NCBI RefSeq assembly: GCF_000526775.1
Contig: NZ_JAGS01000001.1
Span: 1,426,001-1,490,000, forward strand
Length of the DNA stretch: 64,000 nt
Reading direction: 5' to 3'
DNA from: Ruminococcus albus AD2013
GTDB lineage: Bacteria > Bacillota > Clostridia > Oscillospirales > Ruminococcaceae
Shown here: positions 16,977-25,000 of the stretch, one piece after another
Numbering within the stretch: position 1 is the first letter of the stretch
How the letters are laid out: each line of letters starts with the position of its first letter
The notes under the pieces: model-generated
What the model saw: only the letters and a program-made list of their open reading frames with translations
Told to the model about the DNA's origin: nothing
Database searches by the model: none
Made by a program: the position numbers and the translations under genes

Positions 16977-17160
16977 TCACAGCGCACTTTCGACCGTTTT
17001 TAAGCCTCATCAGGCCACTATTCAACTGTGTTCGGCACGTCTGATACGAACTGAATCCGGGTCTTTATCACTATTAGTTAGTCTTAACTAACTATATTGG
17101 TCGATCCGGTATAGCATCGATCTGATTAATTTTGTTTACAAGGAGGAACATTTAAGGATA
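16920..17160 (+). other. Long untranslated leader of the NRPS operon
   Basis: About 240 bases separate the predicted start of transcription from the first ATG at 17161. No open frame with a good start is visible. The region holds a GC-rich hairpin and two operator-like palindromes. It may be a regulatory leader or contain a second promoter next to the exact operator at 17077. Confidence 0.45.
17077..17092 (+). promoter_or_regulatory. Exact metal-regulon operator before the NRPS operon
   Basis: GTTAG-TCTTAA-CTAAC. The symmetry extends outward to about 20 bp (TTAGTTAG left, CTAACTAT right). Located 69 bases before the first gene. Confidence 0.8.
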
Positions 17161-17913
17161 ATGAAACTTGATACGATATTCCCCTTCGGTATCGGTAAAA
17201 AAGGTGCAGCATGCAGGCTGTACTGCTTTCATCACGCAGGTGGTAGTGTGTGTACTTTCAGAAATTGGCTGAAAATGTCGCCGCTGATAGATGTGGCTCC
17301 GCTGGAACTTCCTGACAGGAGCTGCGACCCGAAAACACTGACTTTTGAGAGCGTACTTGAAGATATGACCGCTGCGATGGCAAAGACTGCCGACTCCATA
17401 CCATTTTTCATCTACGGACATAGTCTCGGTTCATTATTCGGATTTCAGACAGCATGTGAGCTAAAAAAAAGATACGGTCTAAAAGCCGAAAGACTTTTTG
17501 TCGCAGGACGTCATGCCCCCTCTGAAGAGACCGCATCATCATTCAGATATTCCCAGGGCATAGGTGCACTGGAAAAAGAGCTGAAAAGATGCGGAATGGA
17601 AAGTGATGAGATACTTTCAAACAAGACCTTCCGAAGCGTATTCCTGCCTATAATTTATAACGATTACAGGCTCAATGAGGAATACGTATATAACGGAGAG
17701 ATCTTGGATATACCGATAACCGCCATGAACGGAAGTGAGGATAAAGATGCAGACGGCGAGATAGTAGATAAATGGGCTAAAGTAACATCCGCAGGATTTG
17801 AAAGATACGAATTCTGCGGCAATCACTTTTTCCCTTATGGAGAAGATGAGCAAAACGTCATAGCACTTATAAGAGAGAAGATACTTCTTTCTCTCGGATA
17901 TGATTCACCATAA
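17161..17913 (+). CDS. Type II thioesterase (Ser nucleophile), first gene of the NRPS operon
   Basis: A 250-residue alpha/beta hydrolase of the GrsT/PchC/YbtT type. It has the HHAGGS oxyanion segment (about residue 24), nucleophile Ser88 in YGHSLGS and a C-terminal His in GNHFF; the acid is probably in the NGSEDKDAD loop. Such enzymes clear wrongly loaded or stalled carriers. The start follows AGGAGG at 14 bases, which is long, but AAGG also occurs nearer. One of four thioesterases in this operon and one of two with the normal Ser. Confidence 0.88.
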   Translation: MKLDTIFPFGIGKKGAACRLYCFHHAGGSVCTFRNWLKMSPLIDVAPLELPDRSCDPKTLTFESVLEDMTAAMAKTADSIPFFIYGHSLGSLFGFQTACELKKRYGLKAERLFVAGRHAPSEETASSFRYSQGIGALEKELKRCGMESDEILSNKTFRSVFLPIIYNDYRLNEEYVYNGEILDIPITAMNGSEDKDADGEIVDKWAKVTSAGFERYEFCGNHFFPYGEDEQNVIALIREKILLSLGYDSP

Positions 17914-17972
17914 AAGCTACCCGAAAGCCTGTTTTTTCAGCACGGCAGAGGGTCATATAAAGGAGAGTAATG

Positions 17973-19100
17973 ATGAAAAACAGTATAGTTGGTATATTGG
18001 GCTGCGGAGGATACATCGGAAGCAATGCGACTGAAAAACTGCTCAAAAACGGTGTACAGGTCATTGGCGGACAGCGCAGTGACAAAAATATGTTTGACGA
18101 GTATGATAATTTCAGCAGACGAAAAATCGATGTCAATGTAAAAGCTGAACTTGATGCTTTCATCAGCGAATGCGACATCGTCATCAACTGCATCAGCCCG
18201 TCACACGTTTACGGAAAACTTGTGAGAGATGCTGTCATGTCAGCAGGAAAAATACTTGTAGACCCATCGGATGCAAGCTACGAAAAAGACCGCAGCAGCA
18301 CCGAAGGCATATGCATCGCATCAGCAGGATATATCCCCGGATTATCGGAATTTCTGCCATATGTGTGTGCAAAAAGAGATTTTGATACCATCGAACGTTC
18401 GGTAGTATATCAGGGCGGTTTTGACGGCTGCTCGGCAGGTTCTTTCGTAGATATGATAATAGGCGCAGGCAATGAAGATTTCTGCGGAGATGCCTATATT
18501 TCCAAGGGTAATATCTCTCCGCTGGGTTCGGACATACGAAAGACCCACGCTACACCTTTTTCGGATAAAAAGGTGATATTCAAGCCGCTTATTACCTGCG
18601 ACAGCAGAAAGCTGGCAGAGGTACTGGGCTCGGACGAGCATTACTTCTTCTGCACCTATGATGATATGGCTACACTAAGCTTTTTCATGAAGCTGCTTGT
18701 AGATGTCACAAGACACAGCAAAGAGGATGCTGCCATCATGATAGAAAACAAACTCAATGAGCGCATAAAGACAAATAAGGAATTTGGCTCACAAACACCT
18801 CTTGCATTTTTGTACCTTGAACTTACAGGTCAGAAAAACGGTGTCAGAAACACCAAAGCTTATAAGGTTTGTCTGAGAAATGTCAACAGAGTATGCGGAT
18901 ATTTCCTTGCAGAAACTGTTCTGGCTGTTTTAAAAGAACCCTCAAAGCTGCATAAAGGCTTTAATTACGGATTTGAACTTGTTGACAGCTCCTACGAAAA
19001 GAGGATACTCGATGAGATAGGCGATGATGAGTACATCAGGCTGGAAGAGATAGCTGATACTGACAAACTCTGCATCGAAGAGATCACTAATAAAAGATAA
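17973..19100 (+). CDS. Saccharopine dehydrogenase-like NAD(P)-dependent reductase
   Basis: About 375 residues. The N-terminus is a Rossmann fold with GILGCGGYIGSNAT (about residues 7-20) and the INCISPSHVYGK loop, then DPSDASY, all as in saccharopine dehydrogenase-like proteins. The rest is poorly conserved. It lies inside the NRPS operon. It may reduce a carrier-bound or released intermediate, or supply an unusual building block; opine-type reductive coupling is a further possibility. The role is not known. ATG at 17973, seven bases after GGAG, is preferred over the one at 17970. Confidence 0.7.
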   Translation: MKNSIVGILGCGGYIGSNATEKLLKNGVQVIGGQRSDKNMFDEYDNFSRRKIDVNVKAELDAFISECDIVINCISPSHVYGKLVRDAVMSAGKILVDPSDASYEKDRSSTEGICIASAGYIPGLSEFLPYVCAKRDFDTIERSVVYQGGFDGCSAGSFVDMIIGAGNEDFCGDAYISKGNISPLGSDIRKTHATPFSDKKVIFKPLITCDSRKLAEVLGSDEHYFFCTYDDMATLSFFMKLLVDVTRHSKEDAAIMIENKLNERIKTNKEFGSQTPLAFLYLELTGQKNGVRNTKAYKVCLRNVNRVCGYFLAETVLAVLKEPSKLHKGFNYGFELVDSSYEKRILDEIGDDEYIRLEEIADTDKLCIEEITNKR

Positions 19101-19123
19101 AACCCCGGAAAGGAAAGATCATA

Positions 19124-19333
19124 ATGAAAGACACACTGAAAGAAATTTGGAAAGAAATTCTTGAACTGGACGAACTGCCTGCTGAAGATGAGTCGTTCTT
19201 CGACCTGGGCGGAAATTCTTTCTCCGCAGCACAGGTAATAGCCGAACTGGAGGACAGAACAGGTAAAACTGCCGAGGTCTCCGACTTTTATGAGCGTGAG
19301 ACAATCGCACAGTTTGCGGAACTTTTTGAATGA
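19124..19333 (+). CDS. Stand-alone peptidyl/acyl carrier protein
   Basis: A 69-residue four-helix carrier domain with the phosphopantetheine site FFDLGGNSFSA (Ser about residue 28). The PPTase at 22691 can supply the arm. It is 20 bases before the two stand-alone condensation domains, suggesting that one of them uses it as donor or acceptor. No adenylation domain is obviously dedicated to it. Confidence 0.88.
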   Translation: MKDTLKEIWKEILELDELPAEDESFFDLGGNSFSAAQVIAELEDRTGKTAEVSDFYERETIAQFAELFE

Positions 19334-19352
19334 TGTAAGGGAGAAAAGCATA

Positions 19353-20639
19353 ATGGAAAAAATGAAACTTTTACCTATCCAGAAAGCTATAATGTGTTTT
19401 TCCGAACCCAGGATATACAGCCCCAGCCTGGCAGGTGTATTCATGATAGAAGGAAAAATCGACAAGAAAAAGCTTGAGACCGTGATCGATGATATCGTTC
19501 ATACGAATGATGCATTCAGCTACAGATTCGTATACGACAAAAACGATGATGAGATATATCAGTATAAAGTCGAGGGTACAAGCTATACACTTGACGAGCG
19601 CACCGCATCTGGCGATACAGAAGAAGATAAATTACAGGATATAAGAGATCAGATAGCAGAAGTACGCCGTATCAACGTTGAGGGCAACTTCAAAGGAGAA
19701 GTGCCTTGGAATATCATCGTATTTGATATGGGAGAAGATAAATACATCCTTTATGTCAGACTATTCCATCTCATAACTGATGGTATGTCTATCGGTATAC
19801 TTATAAATAAAATAATCTCAGGCTATAATGGCGCACCTGCAGCAGTATCTGCAAATATGTCGGACTACCTTAAAGACTCTTTTGAGTATCTTGGTTCGAG
19901 CGAATATGAGGAACTTCTCAAAAAGAATGATGATCTTATAAAGAGCCATATGGAATATAAGCCATTCCTGAAAAAGCCCTGCAGCGATAACCGCAATTTT
20001 GCAAAATACAGCGATTTTATAACGCTGAAAAAGGATAAGCTGGCTGAGACCTGCCGCAAAAATCGCCTTAGTTATTTCCATGTAGCACTTCTGATGGCAC
20101 ATACCATGTTCTCTGTTGTTTTTGACAGGGATGAGACCAGACTCACTATCCCGATAGGTCCTAGAAAGAAAAAATACATGACTACCATTGGCCCTCTGAT
20201 AGACAGTTATTTCAGCCGCATAAAGCTTGATGTGAACAAGACCATGCTGGAAAATACCATCGAATGCCGCAACTTCAATATTCGTGAAACAAAGATTGCA
20301 CCCATAATGGCTCATGTAGTCACAGAGCACGATATGCCGATGGAATGCATAGTAACATACCAGAGCTATATCACTAATTTCGGCGAACAGATGCCTTTTG
20401 GTGAAGCTAAGGCAAGAGCAATTGCCGATAACGGGATGATGGACTATTATTACTCCAACTGCCTGTGTTTGTCAGGTGTTGAAACAGATGATGCTGTCAT
20501 ACTCTCCCTGCGCAATGACGGTGTACTTATGAACAATGAGCAGGTGGCAATGGGTGTAAAGGTGTTCGAGATCGTGTACGACTGCCTTACCGAAAAGGAT
20601 ATGACATTCGGTGAGTTAAAAAAACAGTTCAATAAATAA
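19353..20639 (+). CDS. Stand-alone condensation-domain protein 1
   Basis: 428 residues, the size of a free condensation domain such as VibH. The motif normally HHxxxDG reads LFHLITDG (about residue 142): the second, catalytic His and the Asp-Gly are present and the first His is replaced by Phe. It is a close paralogue of the next gene along its entire length, including both ends (LLPIQKAIMCF versus LYPIQKLSCF; MTFGELKKQFNK versus MTFAELKRQFSK). The start at 19353 (MEKMKLLP) follows GGGAG. It probably joins an acyl group on a carrier to an amine; the substrates are unknown. Confidence 0.8.
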   Translation: MEKMKLLPIQKAIMCFSEPRIYSPSLAGVFMIEGKIDKKKLETVIDDIVHTNDAFSYRFVYDKNDDEIYQYKVEGTSYTLDERTASGDTEEDKLQDIRDQIAEVRRINVEGNFKGEVPWNIIVFDMGEDKYILYVRLFHLITDGMSIGILINKIISGYNGAPAAVSANMSDYLKDSFEYLGSSEYEELLKKNDDLIKSHMEYKPFLKKPCSDNRNFAKYSDFITLKKDKLAETCRKNRLSYFHVALLMAHTMFSVVFDRDETRLTIPIGPRKKKYMTTIGPLIDSYFSRIKLDVNKTMLENTIECRNFNIRETKIAPIMAHVVTEHDMPMECIVTYQSYITNFGEQMPFGEAKARAIADNGMMDYYYSNCLCLSGVETDDAVILSLRNDGVLMNNEQVAMGVKVFEIVYDCLTEKDMTFGELKKQFNK

Positions 20640-20664
20640 TCAAGTTTAACCGGAGGTATTAATT

Positions 20665-21948
20665 ATGAAAAAAAGAAAACTCTACCCAATTCAGAAATTA
20701 TCCTGTTTTCCCGAGAACGGTGTATACAGTCCTGGACTTGCAGGCGCTGTCCGCATAGATGGCAAGATCGACAAGAATAAGCTTGAAGAAGTTATCAACA
20801 ATATCGTTCTTAATAATGATGCTTTCAGTTTCAGATTTGAGTATAGCGAGAATGATAATGAGATATATCAGTATACAAGCGAAAATACAGGCTATAAGCT
20901 CGATGAGAGAAAAGCTTGCGGAAACACCGATGCAGAACGTCTTCAGAACGTGAGGGATCAAATCGCTGAAGTACGCCGTTTCTCAGTAGAGAATAATTTC
21001 AAGGGTACTATTCCGTGGAATATAATACTCTTCGATATGGGCGATGACGATCATATCCTGTATGTAAGAGTGATACACCTTATCTCCGACGGTATGTCAA
21101 TGGGTATACTCATGAAAAGCATAGTTTCGGGCTATAACGGTATGCCTTTGACCGAGGCTGTCGGTGTGACAAAGTTTATCGAGGATTTTGATGAGATGAT
21201 AAACTCGGGCGAGTTAGCCGCACAGCTTGAAAAGTACGATGACCTTATAAAGGGACATATTGCGTACAAGCCGTTTTTGAAGATACCCGAATATGATGAA
21301 CGCAATTATGCAAAGTACGGCGAGTTCGTTACGCTGAAAAAAGAAAAGCTCGATGAAGTTTGCCGCAAGAACCGCCTTAGTTTTTTCCATGTTACACTTA
21401 TAATGGCACACACCATGTTCTCGCTACTTCACGGAAGAAGTGAGACCAGGCTGACTATTCCTGTGGGAACAAGAAAGAAAAAATACATGGCTACTATAGG
21501 TCTGCTTTCAGAGATGTATTTCAGCCGTATTGAGCTTGACGACAGCAAGACTATGCTGGAAAATGCGCTGATGTGCCGTGATCTCAATCTTCGTGAGGTA
21601 AGGACTTCGCCCATAATGCCATATGTTATTACTGAAAATGCTTTGCCCATAGAGTGCGTTATCTCATATCAGAGCTATATCACAAATTTCAATGAGGTCA
21701 TCCCTTTTGGCGAAGCAAAAGCGAAAACATTTTCTGATATGGCTCTTATGGATTACTACTATTCAAACTTCTTATGCATATCAGCCGTTGAGACTGATAC
21801 TGAAATAAGACTTACCCTGCGAAATGACGGTATGCTCATGAACAACGAGCAGGAAGCAGAGGGCATAAAGATATTCAATGCGGTATATGATTGCCTTACC
21901 AAACAGGACATGACTTTCGCAGAGCTAAAAAGACAGTTTTCAAAATAA
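20665..21948 (+). CDS. Stand-alone condensation-domain protein 2 (tandem paralogue)
   Basis: 427 residues, with a catalytic motif VIHLISDG (about residue 140) that keeps the essential His. The family could also be called PapA/chloramphenicol-acetyltransferase-like. It is a tandem duplicate of the preceding gene, separated by 25 bases with its own GGAGG. Keeping two intact copies suggests different substrates or a heterodimer. Confidence 0.8.
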   Translation: MKKRKLYPIQKLSCFPENGVYSPGLAGAVRIDGKIDKNKLEEVINNIVLNNDAFSFRFEYSENDNEIYQYTSENTGYKLDERKACGNTDAERLQNVRDQIAEVRRFSVENNFKGTIPWNIILFDMGDDDHILYVRVIHLISDGMSMGILMKSIVSGYNGMPLTEAVGVTKFIEDFDEMINSGELAAQLEKYDDLIKGHIAYKPFLKIPEYDERNYAKYGEFVTLKKEKLDEVCRKNRLSFFHVTLIMAHTMFSLLHGRSETRLTIPVGTRKKKYMATIGLLSEMYFSRIELDDSKTMLENALMCRDLNLREVRTSPIMPYVITENALPIECVISYQSYITNFNEVIPFGEAKAKTFSDMALMDYYYSNFLCISAVETDTEIRLTLRNDGMLMNNEQEAEGIKIFNAVYDCLTKQDMTFAELKRQFSK

Positions 21949-21968
21949 TAGAAAAGGAGTGCCGCAAA

Positions 21969-22694
21969 ATGCGTGATAACAGGAAACTCATCAAAAATGA
22001 GGAAAAAATACCCTCAAGCGATAAGGTTATGTTCTGCTTTCCCTATGCAGGCGGCGGAGCATCTGCATTCAGGAACTGGGAAAATGGTCTTGGAAGTGAT
22101 GTTGCCGTTTGCCCAATACAGCTGCCCGGCAGAGAAGAACGCTTCGGCGAACAGCCCTATGCGGATCATGAAGAACTGGTGGAGGACGTATACAACGAGA
22201 TCAGGAAATTCTCAGACCATGATATATACCTCTACGGGCACAGCATGGGTGCCAAGATCGCTTATGCACTGGCTGAAAAGTTTGAAAATGACGGCATAGA
22301 TATAAAGGGACTGATAGTATCGGGCTGCAGTGCTCCTCACATACCCGATTATGATCCCATCGGCGCTCTTCCAACAGATGAGTTTCGTGAAGCTCTCGGA
22401 AAGTATAACTGTACTCCACAGGCAATATTGCAGGATGAAGAACTGTTCGATATGTTCCTGCCAATGCTGAGAGCAGATTTTACAGTCTCGGAAAGTTTCT
22501 CCTTCGAGAAAACAAGGATATCCTGTCCGATAACAGCACTTTGCGCAACAAATGATGATGACGCTCGCGAAAATGATGTTATGCAGTGGAACACATACTC
22601 TGATGAATTCAACTGCCGTAAATTTGAAGGAGATCACTTCTTTATCAAAGAAAAAGAGAAGGATGTCATAAGTTATCTTCGCAAGGTAATATGA
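21969..22694 (+). CDS. Type II thioesterase 2 (Ser nucleophile)
   Basis: 241 residues. PYAGGGASAFRNW (about residue 25) and the nucleophile Ser92 in YGHSMGAKIAY are standard; His lies in EGDHFFIKE. The PGREERF segment is typical of GrsT-like editing enzymes. The start at 21969 follows AAGGAG at 9 bases; the longer frame upstream overlaps the previous gene. Its TGA overlaps the PPTase ATG. Confidence 0.9.
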   Translation: MRDNRKLIKNEEKIPSSDKVMFCFPYAGGGASAFRNWENGLGSDVAVCPIQLPGREERFGEQPYADHEELVEDVYNEIRKFSDHDIYLYGHSMGAKIAYALAEKFENDGIDIKGLIVSGCSAPHIPDYDPIGALPTDEFREALGKYNCTPQAILQDEELFDMFLPMLRADFTVSESFSFEKTRISCPITALCATNDDDARENDVMQWNTYSDEFNCRKFEGDHFFIKEKEKDVISYLRKVI

Positions 22695-23365
22695 ATCTGT
22701 CATATTTCAACATACGGGATATACCCGAGATAAAAAGTCTTCCCAAACACGGTATGGCGGATATCTGGTCAGCAGATATCTGCCTTGACCGTGAAATTAT
22801 CATGAATCATCTGCATTATCTTAATGCTGATGAACTAAGCCGATACCGACGTTTTCTCAAAGAGGAGGACAGACTGAGGTTTGCAGGCGGAAGGATATTT
22901 ACAAAACTTATAGCGGCAGCATATCTCGGAATAAAAGCCGAGGAAATATCTATAATTTCAGAAAAAAATACAAAGCCCGTCATCATGGGAAAAACAGGTC
23001 TTGAATATAACATATCGCATTCAGGCGATATGATACTATTGGCATTTTCTTCATCAGCAGAAGTGGGTGTGGACATTGAAAAAAACGATCCGAATATAGA
23101 TGCGGCTTTACTCAGCACTGTACTACACCCGAAAGAAAAGGAAGCTGTCCTGCGCTGCGGAACAGACGAGTTCTTCAGGATATGGACTGGTAAGGAAGCA
23201 TATGTAAAAGCTGTCGGGAAAGGTTTTTCAATATCTCCCGAGAGTTTTTTTGTGCAAGAAAACGGAACAGTAAGCAGCACGGAAGAATACAAGGTTTTGC
23301 GTATCGACAGATACAATGGATATTTTGCCGCTTTCTGTTATCATACCAAGGAGGAAAAGATATGA
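22691..23365 (+). CDS. Sfp-type 4'-phosphopantetheinyl transferase
   Basis: 224 residues with the family marks: KPVIMGKTGLEYNISHSG, the Mg-binding GVDIEK, and WTGKEAYVKAVGKG. It converts the six carrier domains of this operon from apo to holo form using CoA. Start and stop overlap its neighbours by 4 bases each (ATGA), so it is translationally coupled to the thioesterase before and the aryl ligase after it. Confidence 0.95.
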   Translation: MNLSYFNIRDIPEIKSLPKHGMADIWSADICLDREIIMNHLHYLNADELSRYRRFLKEEDRLRFAGGRIFTKLIAAAYLGIKAEEISIISEKNTKPVIMGKTGLEYNISHSGDMILLAFSSSAEVGVDIEKNDPNIDAALLSTVLHPKEKEAVLRCGTDEFFRIWTGKEAYVKAVGKGFSISPESFFVQENGTVSSTEEYKVLRIDRYNGYFAAFCYHTKEEKI

Positions 23366-24996
23366 AAGAACGATATAAGAAAGACCTTAGTAAATTTGAA
23401 GGTCTTAAATACTGGAAAAAGAAGCCCCTTTCTGAATATATCAGAGAATGGGCTGAAAAGTACGGAGAAAGAACAGCTGTGATAGCAGATGATTATGAGC
23501 TTACCTATTCGGAAATGGACAGTCTCAGCAACGAAAGGGCGTTCGGATTAAGCAAACTAGGGCTTAAAAAGGGCGATACAGCTGCCATACAGCTGCCAAA
23601 CAGTGCAGAGTATGTTATAACTCTTTTTGCCCTCTATAAACTTGGTGTCAAGCCTGTGCTCGTACTGCCTGCACATCGCGAAGCAGAGCTGTCTTCTATC
23701 ATGGAAACTGCTGCGCCAAAGGTGTATATCATACCGGATAAATACATGGGATATGAGTATCTTAACCTTGCAAAAAAACTACAGGCGGAATACAGCTGTC
23801 TTGAATACATAATTGTAGACGGTGACATCGATGGCGATGACAGCACTGTCATAGCGCTTGAAGATATAACTGCAGAAAAAGGCGAACTTCCCGAAACAGA
23901 CCCATATGACACCCTGCATTATCTTCTCAGCGGCGGTTCAACCGGTGTTCCCAAGCTGATCGCAAGGACTCATTCGGATTATATGTATCTGTGCAAGCTT
24001 TGCTGCGACAGATGCGAACTAACATCTGATGATGTCTACCTCGTGGCACTTCCCTGCGAACACAATTTTCCTACCGGCGACCCTGGATTTCTCGGTGTTA
24101 TGGATGTTGGCGGAACTGCGGTATTTTGCAGCCATATCAGTCCCGATGAGATACTCGATAAGATAACCGAGTATGAAGTTACCGTGACTGCACTGGTACC
24201 GACAATGGTAAGTATGTGTATAGATATGCTGGAGATCGATGATGATTTTGATATATCCTCACTCAGGATACTCCAGGTAGGTGGCTCGGTATTCGATGAC
24301 AGCGCCGCTGAACGTGCGATAAAGGCTTTCGGCGATACTGTTATAATGCAGGTATTCGGAACTTCTGAGGGACTTATCATAACTACCCTGCTCGATGACA
24401 GCCGTGAATACATAAAGAAATATCAGGGCAAAGCGCTCCCAGATGAGTTTATCGACGATGAGTGTGAATCCACCGAGATAAGGATAGTTGACAGTGATGA
24501 TAATGACGTTCCCGACGGAGAATACGGCGAACTCATATGCAGAGGTCCATACATCATCGACAGCTATTACGGTCTTGGCGATGCTGACCTTTCAAGCTTT
24601 ACAAAGTATGGTTTTTACAGAACAGGCGATAAGGCAATGAGGACTTGTGAGGGATACTATAAGTTCGTGGGACGTATAAAAGAACAGATAAACAGGGCGG
24701 GTGAAAAAATAATGCCCGCTGAGCTGGAAGAACATCTTTGTATGTATGAACGTGTACAGGATGCCGCTGTCATAGGAGTGCCTGATCCGGAGATAGGCAA
24801 TAAGATCTATGCATTTATGGTGTCATCCGATGAAAATGAAGTAACGATGGAGGAAGTGTTTGAACACCTTACCAAAAAGGGAGTTGCAAGATATAAATTC
24901 CCTGACAGATGCATCACGCTTGACGCACTTCCGCTAACAGCAGTAGGTAAAAAGGACGTAAAAAAACTTCTTACGATAGCAGAAAATGAGGATTGA
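23362..24996 (+). CDS. Aryl-acid-AMP ligase (DhbE/YbtE-type)
   Basis: 544 residues, the normal length for free aryl-activating enzymes. The P-loop is SGGSTGVPK, and motifs YRTGDKA, GRIKEQINRAGEK and a C-terminal TAVGKKDVKK with the catalytic Lys are present. The pocket loop reads CEHNFPTGDPG: the Asn that pairs with the 2-hydroxy aryl acid in DhbE is kept, but the position that is Ser for dihydroxybenzoate or Cys for salicylate appears to be Asp. It should adenylate an aromatic acid and load the N-terminal ArCP of the next protein. No salicylate or isochorismate gene is in the window, so the acid comes from elsewhere or is unusual. Confidence 0.88.
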   Translation: MKERYKKDLSKFEGLKYWKKKPLSEYIREWAEKYGERTAVIADDYELTYSEMDSLSNERAFGLSKLGLKKGDTAAIQLPNSAEYVITLFALYKLGVKPVLVLPAHREAELSSIMETAAPKVYIIPDKYMGYEYLNLAKKLQAEYSCLEYIIVDGDIDGDDSTVIALEDITAEKGELPETDPYDTLHYLLSGGSTGVPKLIARTHSDYMYLCKLCCDRCELTSDDVYLVALPCEHNFPTGDPGFLGVMDVGGTAVFCSHISPDEILDKITEYEVTVTALVPTMVSMCIDMLEIDDDFDISSLRILQVGGSVFDDSAAERAIKAFGDTVIMQVFGTSEGLIITTLLDDSREYIKKYQGKALPDEFIDDECESTEIRIVDSDDNDVPDGEYGELICRGPYIIDSYYGLGDADLSSFTKYGFYRTGDKAMRTCEGYYKFVGRIKEQINRAGEKIMPAELEEHLCMYERVQDAAVIGVPDPEIGNKIYAFMVSSDENEVTMEEVFEHLTKKGVARYKFPDRCITLDALPLTAVGKKDVKKLLTIAENED

Positions 24997-25000
24997 ACTA

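Noticed and set aside
16882..17091. A 69-residue open frame in the NRPS leader
   Set aside because: Its ATG lies before the predicted transcription start, it has no ribosome site, and the protein has no recognisable features.
16920..17160. A known riboswitch in the NRPS leader
   Set aside because: Only one short hairpin and operator-like palindromes are visible; no conserved riboswitch core could be recognised.
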